DNA of 64,000 nt from Edaphochlamys debaryana (Eukaryota; Chlorophyta; Chlorophyceae; Chlamydomonadales), in contig JAEHOE010000039.1 of the NCBI GenBank assembly GCA_016858145.1, positions 372,001 to 436,000 of the forward strand, written 5' to 3'. Shown here piece by piece: positions 23,107 to 35,300 of this stretch (its first letter is position 1; every line of letters starts with the position of its first letter). The notes under the pieces were generated by a model. That model did not search any database and was not told where the DNA came from. It was given only the letters and a program-made list of their open reading frames with translations. The position numbers and the translations under genes are program-made.

Positions 23107-26100
23107 TCAGGACGCGTCAGACCGCTCTGCCATCCAGCTGGGCGTCGCAGCCGCCACACCAGCCGCCTTCCCCTCGTTCACCTCCTTCTGCAGCGCCAAC
23201 AGCTGCCGTACGATGTGGTGGAACCCCGGCCGCCGCGTGGGATCCGGATCCAGACACGCCCGGCCAAGCGCCACGTAGGCGGGCGGCAGCTGGGGGCTCC
23301 ACACCAGCCGGGAGGGGTCCACCATGGCACCCGGGGGAAGGCCCGGGGGAGACGTCAGCGCCATGGCAGCCGCCGCCGCCCCCGCCCCCTCGGCGCCGCG
23401 GACGGCCCCGGGCCCAGGCGCCACCGCGCCTCCAGCAGAGGCGGCCATCTGCAAGGCTCTGCGGCCGGGCGACGACGTCCCCACGAGCATCGGCTGCTCG
23501 TCGTGTGGCTGCAGCGGCGGCGCTTGCCATCCCAGCGCAGGGCCGGGCTCCGCAGCTGTCTGCTGGCGGGCTGTTGGGGCAGACGGCAGCTGCGCCGCCG
23601 CAGAAGTCGTTAAGGGCGAGTGCGTGGAAGGGTGGGCCAGTGCCGCCGCCCTGCTTCCATCCCTCGGGCGGCTGCCCTCGCCGCTGCCGTTGCCGTGCCC
23701 GTTCCCGTGGCCGCCGGAGCTGTGCTCGCTGCTGCTCAGCTCGAGGCTGCTGATGGCCGGAGCCGCCACCACCACCCCGCGGAAAGGCGCGTGGGGCGGG
23801 TCGCTGACGTTAGCTGCGCTTGCGGCGGCACTCCTACCCACCGCGATTGCGGCAGAAGCCTGTCGGGAGGCCAGCTGAGCCCCGGCCATTGCAGCGCCAG
23901 ACGGCAGATGCTCCCGTGCTACCCGTGCGCCGCCGGCTGAGGCTGCTGCACCTCTGTCGACACGGCTGGCATCCGCGGGGGTCGGGGCGTGGGTCAGGCG
24001 GCTGCCGGCGAGCAGGGTGGACACCTGCCGCCCAGGCCCGGCAGGAGGAGACGTGGAGGGGCCTTGCTGGGACCCCAGCGGGGGACGGCCTGGGCTGAAG
24101 GGCGACGTTGCAGGCATGGCCTGGACTCCCCTGCGCCTGCCGGTGCGCCACGGCGGGCGGCCGTGCGCCAGCTCCTACAGGCAGGGGCACAGACCAGGCA
24201 GGAGGCACGCGGAGGCACGCGTGAGGCTTGCGGGGAGCGAAGGCTGGACCATCTCGGCTCGCATCAGAGATGCAGGAAGGGGCAAAAGGACCTGGCAAGG
24301 TTCTGTGCATTCTTGTGCGTGAGGGTTCCCGAGGGAGGCTGAACGGCCTGACGGCGCTTGTCCTACGGCCTGGGGCACTGAGCTGCTACATCCACGGACC
24401 CACCCAGAGGAGCAGGCCCATGGACCACACGTCCGCCGCCTTAGTCATATTGCCGTGCAGCAGCACCTCGGGGGAGACGTACGGGAAGGTTCCGCAGCAC
24501 ATCTGAAGGGAAGGACAGAGGGGCAGGGGCAACTTGAGGGGCTGGCAAAGGCTCCTTGCAGATGAATGCCCTGACCCCCGGAGCAGGAGCAGGCCCCGGC
24601 ACTCCGCCTGAGTGGATGCACAGGCGGCGACGAGCGCCCCAGCCCGCGGATGCTTACGTTGGACACGTGGGTCTGTCCCGCCTCCATCTTGGTCGCCAGG
24701 CCCTGTGCCCAGGAGAGTGCAGCAGCGGGGCGGGTAAGGGGCCCTGTCAAGCGGCCAGCCACCCGAGCTTCCATTCAACAACCTCAGCCCCTGCGAGGAA
24801 CCCGACTCACGAAGTCTGCCACTTTGGCCACCAGCGGAGGCGGCGGGGCCCGGCCCTGCAAGCGCAGAGGGGACGAGCGGGTAAACACCCCTCCGCATGA
24901 ACTTGTCAACAGGTGAACAGGTCAATATCCTTCCGCGACACTTCCGCCTCACTGCCCTCGTGAGCCCCCGCGTCACCCCCTGCCCACCATGCTTGCTGGC
25001 CCCGGGGCTGCGGGCGGCGGCGCTGCGTTGAGGGCCATAAGCACATTGTCGGGCTTGAGGTCGCCGTGCACCTGGCGGGGAAGGGGCAGACCAGCAGGGG
25101 CGTGAGGGCAGGGATGCTGGGGCTGGGGAGGCCGAGGGACAGGGGCAAGGAAGCTGCTTCAGGCCCCACAGCACAGCCGCCCACCACGTTGCGGGAGTGG
25201 ATGTGTGCCATGCCCGCAGCCACCTGCACACGCGCACAGGGGCAGGAGTTAGCCAGCTGTCATCACGAGGAATCCAAGTTTGAGCGCACCATCAGCACCG
25301 ACCCTCCTGCCCATCCCCACCTCAAGCGCCGTGTGCAGCACCTTGGGCAGCAGGGGGGTGTCCGTGTGCCACATGAACACGCCCCGGTCAATCAGCTCGC
25401 GGAGGGGGCCTGGGGAGGGAGCGGAGAGCAAGGGGCTGAGGCCGGTCCAAGCCTCTTTCTCCGACCACTCGGCACGCCCTGCCGTCCCACGCACCTCCCT
25501 CGCAGAACTCCTGGATCAGAAACAGCTTCCACTCCCGCACGTCCGGCTCCACGATGCGGAGGGCCCCGGTGCCGGGCCCCGAGGGGGCCCCGGGGAGCCC
25601 GTCGCTGCCCCTCCGGCCGGCGGCCGCCTCCGCCGAGCCCCCCGCGCGCGGCCCTGCACCCGGCGCCGCCAGGGCCACGGTGCGCACTGGCTTGAGCTCG
25701 TAGGTGTAGGTGGTGACCACGTTGGGGTGGTGCAGGCTGGGGGTGGGGGAGCAGTTGGAGGTCCAGCATGTGAAGCTACTGAAGAGTACAGACCAAGCCT
25801 GGGAAGAACGCATACAGCCCAACTGCTGCTGCCCCCGTCCACAGCCCTCCAGCCCCAGCCCCTGCCCCTCACGTGCAGCAGATGGCCGCCTCCCTGAGCG
25901 CCGCCCGCCTCAGCGCCTCGTCCCCGTACATGCGGTCGCTGAAGCGGAGCGTCTTGACGGCCACGGACAGGCTCTGGGGGGGAAGGGGGAAGGTGGGAGC
26001 GAGGGGGTGGCGAGAGCACGACACGCGCTCAAGGCCCCAAAGGTCACGAAGCGCCGCAAGGCCGTCAACGGCTCCACGGACAAGGGTCCATGCCCTTAGC

Positions 26101-29100
26101 CCCCGCTGCCCGTGCCTGCAGCCCCCTCAGCCCCTCCCTCGCACCTTCCACGTGGCCCGGTACACCACTCCGTGCGCCCCCGCCCCCAGCACCTCGGCGA
26201 TGCGCAGCTCCTCGCCGCCCGACAGCGCCTCCTGGGGGCCAGGGAGAGGGGGGCAGTGGCAGGGTCAGGACCTGAGCAGGAGCGAAAGAGGCCGTCTCGA
26301 GCTGCCCGTTGCCCTCCTCCTGCACCCCCCTCCTCCCCACCTTGAACTCGGCCACCATGGACGCCAGCTCAGCCTCTGCGGGCAGCTCCACCAGCCCAGC
26401 TTCCACCAGCTCCGCCAGGTCCGAGGGAGGCTGGTCGAAGGAGTCGTGGCTCACGGCACTCGCGCCACCCTCTGTGCAAAACGGGATACTGCAAGTTGTG
26501 AAGCACGCACGCAACGCTCGTGTATGGCACGAGCCGTGTATGGCACGAGCCGTGACCCTGGCGTTCAATGTACGGCACACGCACATGTACGGCACGATGC
26601 CCGCCACGTGCGAACAGAGAGCTTACCGCTAGGTAACATGGCCATGGGCAGGGCAGCCGGGGCAGCGGCACCGCCCTCCATGACTGGAGGCTCGTCGTCG
26701 GCGACTGAGCCTGCAACCGCCACCCCTGCGCTGCTGAGTCGGCCGGGCCTCGCCGGGCCTGCCCCTTCCGGGCCCGCAGGCAACAGCGCCTGCAATGCTA
26801 GCCGCCCTACACCGCCAGCGCTTTCGCCACCGCCATCGAGTGGCTCAAGCTTGCGCGTAGAACCCGGCCGTTGTGAGCGACGGCCGCTGCATAGCCACAG
26901 CATAACCGCGGGGAGGGCCACGAAGAGGGCCCCACCACATACGGTAGCGAGAGCCACGGCCCAGGTAGGAAAGGCACTGCGTGCAGGCGCGAGGGTTGAT
27001 GAGACCACAGTGCAACGGGGCGTCCCGGGCATGTCAACAGCAAGCCTCCTTCTAGCCATGACCCCACCCCACGTTTGCAGAGGGCAAAGGGGCGGCGGGC
27101 AGGCAGCCCCTCGCACCTGCTCTTGCCGGAGCCTCGGCGTTCATACGCGTCGAGGCCGTCAGGGGTGGCCCCGGGACCGCCTACGTAGTCCACCGCAGGC
27201 GGCCTGATGGGGCGCACGCGCAAGAAGAAGGCGTTTAAGGACTGTGGAGGGCAGGGGCCCCAGCATCAGAGCGGGGACTGCAAGCCAGGCACCTAAGGAG
27301 GAGGCTCGAAAGATCGGCATTGTCGGAGGGCAGTGCCACTCACCCGAAACCAAAAGGGTCGGGCCCTCGACGACCCAGGCCCGGTCCCAGCGACGCCTCC
27401 AGATCGGACGTGAGCCGTACTGTCGTACCGGTCATGCCTATGCTGTACATGGTGGAGAGGAGCACGTCATAGCCGCCGCCGGGCAGCCGCCGTGCGGAGG
27501 TGTTGCCGCCTGCGATGCGGCTGGTCTGCAGCACGGCCTGGGGGCACCAAGACGAGAGGGCCGCAGCGTCGTCAGCCTCTGTCCTGAAGCCGCTACCCGA
27601 ATGCCGCCTTCCGCCCCCAGGGGCGCCCGAGCCAGGGACCCTCCGCGGCCCACCTTGAGCTCCGCCAGCGCCTGTGGCGGCAGCGTGTTGGGCGGCACGG
27701 GCTGCTGCGCCGCCAGCGCCGCTACCAGCTGCACCTCCTCGGCGGGGACCACGATGGACACGTTGATCAGGACCAGGTTCACCTTGGGGCTGCGGGACAG
27801 GTGCAAGTCAGCTGGGCGTCTTAGAGACGCACGCACGGGGAGGTGTGGAAACGGTACGCACCTGACGGGATGCACAGCGTAGGTCTGGTGTGCCAAGGGC
27901 GCCAGGCTTGGCGTGGGGCCGCCACGCGGGTACAGCGGATTGCCCTTCATCGCCACGCCCTTAATTGTGAGGATTATTTCCTGCCGGGGCGTCAGAGAGG
28001 CGCGGCGTCAGAGAGGCGGGGCGTCAGAGGCAGGCAGGCACCCCCCTCCGGCAAGGCATGGCTATCGGTATCACCTCAAACCTCAGAGCATGGTCCTCGC
28101 TCTTCGGGGCCACTGCTCCTGCGGCACCCACGCACCGACTCAGTGGGGCTGACCACAGCGCCCGCCCGGTCGCCCCAGTCGAGCACCGTCAGCCTCCGCC
28201 CCACGTCGCCAACCAGGGCCATGCTGCGGCGCAACAGCACGCCCTCCTTGGGCCAGCTGCCAGCGGGACAGACAGACACGTTGAGGTACTTGGGGTACAC
28301 CACGTAGGGGAGCGGTGAGGCAGGGTCGGGACCGGCCGTGGCAGAGGGGGTAGCGGAGGGGGCTGCGGGTGGGCGGAGCGTGTCCCGCAGCGTAACGTCT
28401 GATGTGAGGACTACCACGGGCTTGAAGGCGTTGCCCGTCGCCCCCAGCGCCGCCGCCAACTCAGCACAAGTCCCGGCGCCCTGGGGGCAAGGCGTGAAGC
28501 AGGTGGGGGAAACCTTAGTTTCCCGGCGCGACCCTGTCAAAGCTCTCGACGCCGGCGGCCCTCGGGTACCCTAACACAGTACCCTAACAGCAACCACCTG
28601 TGGCCCCAAGCTTCACGCACACCCAGGCTACGGGCATACCCAACGCACCGCCATCTCGGTAAGAGGGACCTTGCGGTCGGGCAGACGCGACCGCATGTCG
28701 GATGACGCTGGCGGGGAAGACCATGGTCTGGCCTGGGGGAGCGGTAGAGTGGATAGGTACCGTCACAGGGAGAGGCAAAGCGCGGGCGACTGCAACCTTG
28801 CCCTCAAGTTGCTCATGATGGCAGTAGGGGTGCACCTACCAACTGTAATAACCCGCCGGAACTGCACGCGTGTTGAGTCGGCGTGGGGGAAGAATATCTG
28901 GTCGGGGCCCACAGCGCCGGGCTGTGCGCACGGGGCGTGACGCATGTGTTGGTCGACGTGAATGCAGTGATGACATCAGTCGGTGAGGCATTGACGCAAT
29001 TACCTCTGTGTTAGGGAACAGCGCTGCCATCCAAGCCGCCTGCGCCTTGACTTGGAGCGCGGGGGAGAGCTGGTAGGGGTTGCGGCGAGCCGGGAGCGGG

Positions 29101-31139
29101 GGAGCGGCGTGTAAATATGGGAATGTGCGTCATGAATGTGGGAGTCGCACGGCGGGCTGGACACGTTGTGACGTGAACAGGTCACGGGCGGGGAGGGCAC
29201 GCGCTTACCGCAAGGGTCATCCAGTACTGCCACTGCACAAGGTTCGGCAGCAGACTTCGTAAGCCGTGGGTGGTGAGTCCCAAGGGGATGGAACGAACAA
29301 CCCGCAATTCCTGCACCCACATAGGACAACTCCTCAGGTGTGTTGACCTGGATGGTGTCCACTATCCACAGCGAGCGTGGCCTACAGCACGAACAGTAGC
29401 GGCAGGGCATGAGCGGGCCTCGTGCTACTCGTGCCTGAAGCACGTCTGTTCTTAGCCCAAGCCCACCTGCTGACGCGCACCGCCCAGGTCTGACCCGCCA
29501 CCAGGGACAGCGGAAACTGCTTCCTGGGCACTCCGATCGCCATGTTCTCCAGCACCAAGCCCTGACAGCGGGAGGGCGAGGCGGGCAGGCGCGACCGTGA
29601 GGTCAGCCAGCATGGATGGCTAGGTGTCTGTCAACGCGAGGCATGGACCGGATTACCGGAGTACGAGCTACCGCATGTGGGTCGCTTCATGCTCAGCGGG
29701 AGATCCCGCGCTTAGTTCGGGCGCTCACCGTCAGAGTGAGCGCACCCACTCGGCCGTCGACCGATAGCAGGTCCCAGCGTCCTGCCAAATCCAAAGCAAC
29801 AAACGAAGGCCACAACCAGCCGGCGGCTACTGGGGGCATGGCGCCCGCAATGCCTGGGTCCCCAGCGACCGCCAGGGCTGCTGCCTCTGCACCACTCAGG
29901 TTCGTACCCCCACTTCCGTTGGCAGCCCCGGCGTAGGCCGCATACGCCGGGATATGCGCTACGCTGGGCAGCAGTGGGGCTCCAGCGAGGGTCAGGTTGC
30001 GGGTGATGGGGATTGGCGTGGGCGAGCTCGTGAATGGCAGCGGCCAGCCGGCGCCTGGTGCGAGGGAGATGTTGGCCCGCAGAGTCACGTACGCGGGCGG
30101 CGGCTCCGCACCGCCGCCGCCACCCGTGCCGTTGCCCGCCAGCGCATACAGCGCGGACGCAAGCTCGGCTGCGGTGCTCGCAGTGAGTGCGACGCAGGGG
30201 GGCGGCGGGGACGGGTCGCTGGCGGTGGGGCTGCAGCTGACCGTGACGTTGCGAAGGGTGACGCCATCGCCGCTCCAGCCGTCCACAGCGAGGGAGCCGC
30301 TGTTCACACGGACGGCGGCCTAAAAGGGAGGGAGAGCACAAGTCGGGAACGGCCCGGCAGACGTGACCAACCACGTGCAGGCCGTCCTGTCACTTGGGCT
30401 CGCCCTTGATGCCGGACATAATCCTGACCTCCCCCCTTCCCCGCGTCCCTGCTGTTGACCCTCCACTCTCGACCCACCCAGGGCAGCATGTCGCACGCCC
30501 TCTGCTGTTGCTCCAGCAGCTCATGGCAGCTCGCCAGAGACAGACGCACGCGCAGCAGCGACAGCGGCACCCCGGGCGCCAGCTGAAGCACTGATGGCAC
30601 TAGGAAGCGCCCTGGAGTGAGGAGCGCGCTGGAGAGGGTGAGGTCGGAGAGCAGCACGTCCCCTGCCACGGGAGGAAGGGGTGAGCGGAGGTGCACGGTC
30701 TGGGCCATGGATTCGGCGGGAACCGGCACGCGAGAAATTGAGGCTCAAAGTGGCCGTGTCTGTGTCAGACAACGCAGACATCGCAGGGCCGGCTCATATA
30801 GGAGCCTGAACCGCGAAAGGCGGGCAGCACCACGCGACAAAAACAAACGGCTCTTATGCACTCCCCCGCGCGCTTCACGCGCGTTTCCATGCCGCGATCT
30901 CCTGCAGCACCTGAGGTTACGGAGACGGCACCAGCGGGCAAGCCGCGCGTCTCCCAAACGCTGTTGCCGTCATCGCGATTCCCCAGAAGGCTGAGGCCGT
31001 CGGCTAGCGGCTCCTCCAGACCTAGGCGCCCTGACACGGTATCGTTGATGGGCAGGATGGTGCGTGCGCTAGCTCTGGCTAGAAGCGAGGAAAGTCCAAG
31101 GAGACCCAAAACCGTGACACAAGCGCGCCGGCCTAGCAT
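23107..31139 (-). pseudogene. Receptor-like TKL-type kinase, copy B, with candidate frameshift
   Basis: This copy has the layout of the other copies: ATG 31139, signal peptide, beta-helix-like ectodomain, transmembrane exon 26976-26627, kinase exons, and last exon 24174-23107. The kinase motifs (GAGAHGVVY, VAVK, VHGDLKPDN, GLATKM, GTFPYVSPE) are present. However, ectodomain exon 9 is 84 nt here and 89 nt in copy A. The missing 5 nt lie near 28681-28690, just before the conserved LPDRKVPL segment. With the usual splice sites the frame shifts, and an in-frame TGA follows within seven codons of the next exon. An alternative donor 26 nt downstream of the normal one would restore frame but lose the conserved segment. 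The copy is therefore either a pseudogene or makes an altered ectodomain. The C-lobe insertion resembles copy A, while the C-terminal tail resembles C and D. Confidence 0.7.
26519..26550. repeat. Two-unit 16-bp tandem repeat in copy B intron
   Basis: CGTGTATGGCACGAGC is repeated twice in tandem between the transmembrane exon and the juxtamembrane exon of copy B. It is absent from the matching introns of the other copies. Confidence 0.7.
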
Positions 31140-32393
31140 AGTTCAGGTCATTGTGCTGCTGTGGACGCAGAAGGTGTAGCGAAGGCTCGTGCGCTCCACA
31201 ATGCAAGGGCTCGTGTGCGTGTGCGGCACGGCAAAATGCAGCTGTACGGCACGCGGTCACAACAGCTGGAGACAGGTGGCCTGAAGTGCTGCAGCGGTGA
31301 ACCGTGTCTTGCAGCGCAGCCATCGGTGGGACTGGGTTTGTGGATGGGGTGAGGAGCGAGGGTGCGGGCAAGGAATTTCGCTCCAAGGGCGCTTCGTGAG
31401 CCCGCTTCTGCTTCAGCAACCTTCCGTAGGTCTAAGCAACCATTCTGCGGGGCCTAGCTTGCAGATTGCGATTCAGGTCGCGGACATGGTAAGTGGTGGT
31501 GACCGCGAAAGTCGGCAGCAGGTGCTAGCCGTGCTCAGTTCCAATCTTGGGACTTGTATGACACAAGGGAACGTTGCGCTGACGTTTCTAGAGTTTGGGC
31601 TCGGACTCAGCCCGCCCACGAGACCCGAGACCACGGAAAGCTTGGGCGATGCCCGTTTCACAACAGCGCCCGCCCAACCATGTCAGCCGATATGCACCTA
31701 CGGGGCCTGTATGGGGGGACCAGGTCTGCCCTAGGGGGACAGGGAGGGTGGAACCTGCCTGCTCACTGATCCTCGTGTCCTCGCACGCCAGCCTGATCTA
31801 TGGCCCCCCTTAGCAACGTACAAGTCCCAGCACAAGGGCCTTGCATCGAACCGCGCAAAGAGCCGCACACAGGCGGCGCCACACTGCCAAGCCCTCCCAA
31901 AAGCAAGCCCCCCCAAACTGCCTGCAGCTGCCGCCCCAGGTTACCCTCGAGACCGATTCCAACCGAAACCGTGCGTGTTCAGCGTTGCCGGCATGGGCAC
32001 CCGTTTGGCGCAAGCATGCCCAGACGAGCAATCGACAATGCATGTGGCCATGTTCGCAGCTCCTTTCGAAGCGCTATGTACTGCAGCCTGCAGCCAGTGC
32101 AGCAGGAGCACGCTAGGGAAAGAATGCTAAAACATAGATTGCAAAGCGCGTCGGAAGAAACTCTTTATCCGCTACATAAACATGCCAACTTCCAATTAGA
32201 ACTTGTACATGCAAAGCGCACATCCTGCCGGGACATTGCCATCATCCTGCTACGAAACAGCATAACGCGCGTTACCATGCATTATGGCAGCTAGAAAGGT
32301 GACACGGACTGCCCACTGCTGCATGCTCCGGCAACAGGCCCCCCAGGGAGGCAACACCGCAGCCTACCTGTCTCTGCAGGCCCTTTTCGTCCC
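31140..32393. repeat. Spacer between kinase copies B and C
   Basis: This spacer closely matches the A-B spacer at 21885-23106, differing by small indels. It holds the conserved 5' flank of copy B on the left and the 3' flank of copy C on the right. No supported gene is present. Confidence 0.75.
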
Positions 32394-35300
32394 TCAGGAC
32401 GCGTCAGACCGCTCTGCCGTCCAGCTGGGCGTCGCAGCCGCCACACCAGCCGCCTCCGCCTCGTTCACCTCCTTCTGCAGCGCCAGCAGCTGCCGTACGA
32501 TGTGGTGGAATCCCGGTCGCCGCGTGGGATCCGGATCCAGACACGCCCTGCCCAGCGCCACGTAGGCAGGCGGCAGCTGGGGGCTCCACACCAGCCGGGA
32601 GGGGTCCACCGTGGCGCCCGGCGGAAGGCCCGGCGGCGACGTCAGGGCCATGGCAGCCCCCGCCTCCCCGGCGCCGCCGATGGCCCTGGGCCCAGGCGCC
32701 ACGGCTCCAGCAGCAGCGGAGGTTGAGGCCATTGCGGCGCAGACGGGGGCTGCAGTGCCGACCACAGCCGGTGGCTGCTGTGGAGACAAGTCCGCGCCCG
32801 CCGCCGCCTGCTCCCCCGCAGCGGTGTCCGCTGGAGCCGCCGTATTAACATCTGCGGCCGGCGGCTGCGGTGCGGGAGGCGGCGGCCGGGCCCCGGAGAG
32901 GGGAGAATCGCTACGTGGAGAGGAGCCGAGCAGAGTCGCTGTTGCGGTCTGGAAGGGGGAGGGCACGGCGTGCACGCCCTGAGTGTCGTTCACAGCGGCG
33001 CCTTCAGCCGGTTTCCCCACTTCGGCCCTGGGACGCCGTCCGCCGCTGCCGCCATCGCTGGGGATGCGCTTGCTGCCCTCCCGGCTGCCGCCGCCCCTTT
33101 GGCCACCCCCATTCCCACCGCCGCGGGCCTCGCTGCCGCCGCCCAGCGTGTCGCTGCTGAGGGCTGCCGCCGCCGTCGTGCCGCCGGCGGAAGATCTTTT
33201 TGAAGGCGTCCGCGGCGGGTCGCTGTTGCGTCCCACGGCCGCCGCCGCCCGGTCCTCCTGCGAGCGCGTGGGTTCCACTTGTTCGTTCGCCCGGGGTCCA
33301 ACCACAGCATTTCCGAAGGGCGGCTTGGCGGCCTCTGCATGGCGTGGCTCTGCTGCAGCTGTGGCCGTGGGGCCTTGAGGGCGCTCTGCTGGCGAGGGGC
33401 AGTCGGTTGCGGACGGCTGGGGGTTGGGTGGCTCGTGGGCTCCTGTCGGGGTGCTGGGCGGGACCGCGGGCGCGCGCTGGGGTCCCAAGGCGCGGGCCCC
33501 CTGGCGGCGAGAGCTGAAGCGGTCTTGGTTCACGGGGCGCCAGGGCGGTCGGCCGTGCGCCAGCTCCTACAGGCAGCAGGCGCACACACCAGGAGGCAAG
33601 CGTTAGGGTTCTAGGTGAGGCAGTGCGGCCTAGCTAGCTGCGAGCCTTCACACTACGCTATGGTCCGGGACACTGCCAGTACCACCCCGGACCCACCCAG
33701 AGCAGCAGGCCCATGGACCACACGTCCGCCGCCTTAGTCATGTTGCCGTGCAGCAGCACCTCGGGGGAGACGTACGGAAACGTGCCGCAGCACATCTGGG
33801 GGCAGGGGGGAGGGCAGGGCCTCAAGACGAAGGGGTAGGAGGGGGCAGGTTTGAGGGGCCGGCTGGCGATTATGGCGCAGGGGCAGGAGGGCTCAGGCTT
33901 CAGGGGCTGTTGGAGCTGCTGCCGCTAGGAGCAGGCCCGGGCACTCCATCTAAGCGGACGCACAGGCGGTAGCGAGTTCCCTATCCCGCAGCTGCTTACG
34001 TTGGATACGTGAGTTTGACCAGCCTCCATCTTGGTCGCCAGGCCCTGTGTCGAGGAGAGCACGAGGACGGAGTAAGTCTGTCAAGGCGCCCAGCTACCTT
34101 AAATCCCCCCCGACTTACGAAGTCCGCCACTTTGGCCACCAGCGGAGGCGGCGGGGCCCGGCCCTGCAAGCGCAGAGGGGACGAGCGGGTAAACACCCCT
34201 CCGCATGAACTTGTCAACAGGTGAACAGGTCAATATCCTTCCGCGACACTTCCGCCTCACTGCCCTCGTGAGCCCCCGCGTCACCCCCTGCCCACCATGC
34301 TTGCTGGCCCCGGGGCTGCGGGCGGCGGCGCTGCGTTGAGGGCCATGAGCACATTGTCGGGCTTGAGATCGCCGTGCACCTGGCGGGGAAGGGGCAGACC
34401 AGCAGGGGCGTGAGGGCAGGGATGCTGGGGCCGGGCAGGCCAAGGGACACGGGCACGGCAGCTGCTTCACGCCCCACAGCACAGCCGCTCACCACGTTGC
34501 GGGAGTGGATGTGTGCCATGCCCGCAGCCACCTGCACACGCGCACAGGGGCAGGAGTTAGCCAGCTGTCATCACGAGAACTCCCAGTCCGAGCGGACCCT
34601 CAGCACCGACCCTCCTGTCCAACCCCACCTCGAGCGCCGTGTGCAGTACCTTGGGCAGCAGGGGGGTGTCCGTGTGCCACATGAACACGCCCCGGTCAAT
34701 CAGCTCGCGGAGGGGGCCTGGGGAGGGAGCGGTGAGCAAGGGGCTGAGGCCGGTCCAAGCCTCTTTCTCCGACCACTCGGCACGCCCTGCCGTCCCACGC
34801 ACCTCCCTCGCAGAACTCCTGGATCAGAAACAGCTTCCACTCCCGCACGTCCGGCTCCACGATGCGAAGGGCCCCGGTGCCGGGCCCCGAGTGGGCCCCG
34901 GGAGGCCCGTCGCTGCCCCTCCGGCCGGCGGCTGCCTCCGCTGAGCCCCCCGCGCGCGGCCCTGCGCCCGGCGCCGCCAGGGCCACGGTGCGCACTGGCT
35001 TGAGCTCGTAGGTGTAGGTGGTGACCACGTTGGGGTGGTGCAGGCTGGGGGCGAAAGGAGGGGGAGGCCTTTAGGCACTCGAGGGTCCATGCAACCACAT
35101 ACATCACGCGGGAAGTGCACAGCGTGGTGAAGCAAGAACGCAAGCAACCCCTGCCAGTCCCCCTGCCCGAGCCCCCAGCCCCTGCCCCCAGCCCCTCACG
35201 TGCAGCAGATGGCCGCCTCCCTGAGGGCCGCCCGCCTCAGCGCCTCGTCCCCGTACATGCGGTCGCTGAAGCGGAGCGTCTTGACGGCCACGGACAGGCC

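Noticed and set aside
22513..32294. Plus-strand open frames conserved in both array spacers (22513-22908 and 31800-32294)
   Set aside because: Their similarity follows from duplication of the spacer. They overlap the 3' UTRs of B and C, differ by frame-altering indels and show no protein-like features.
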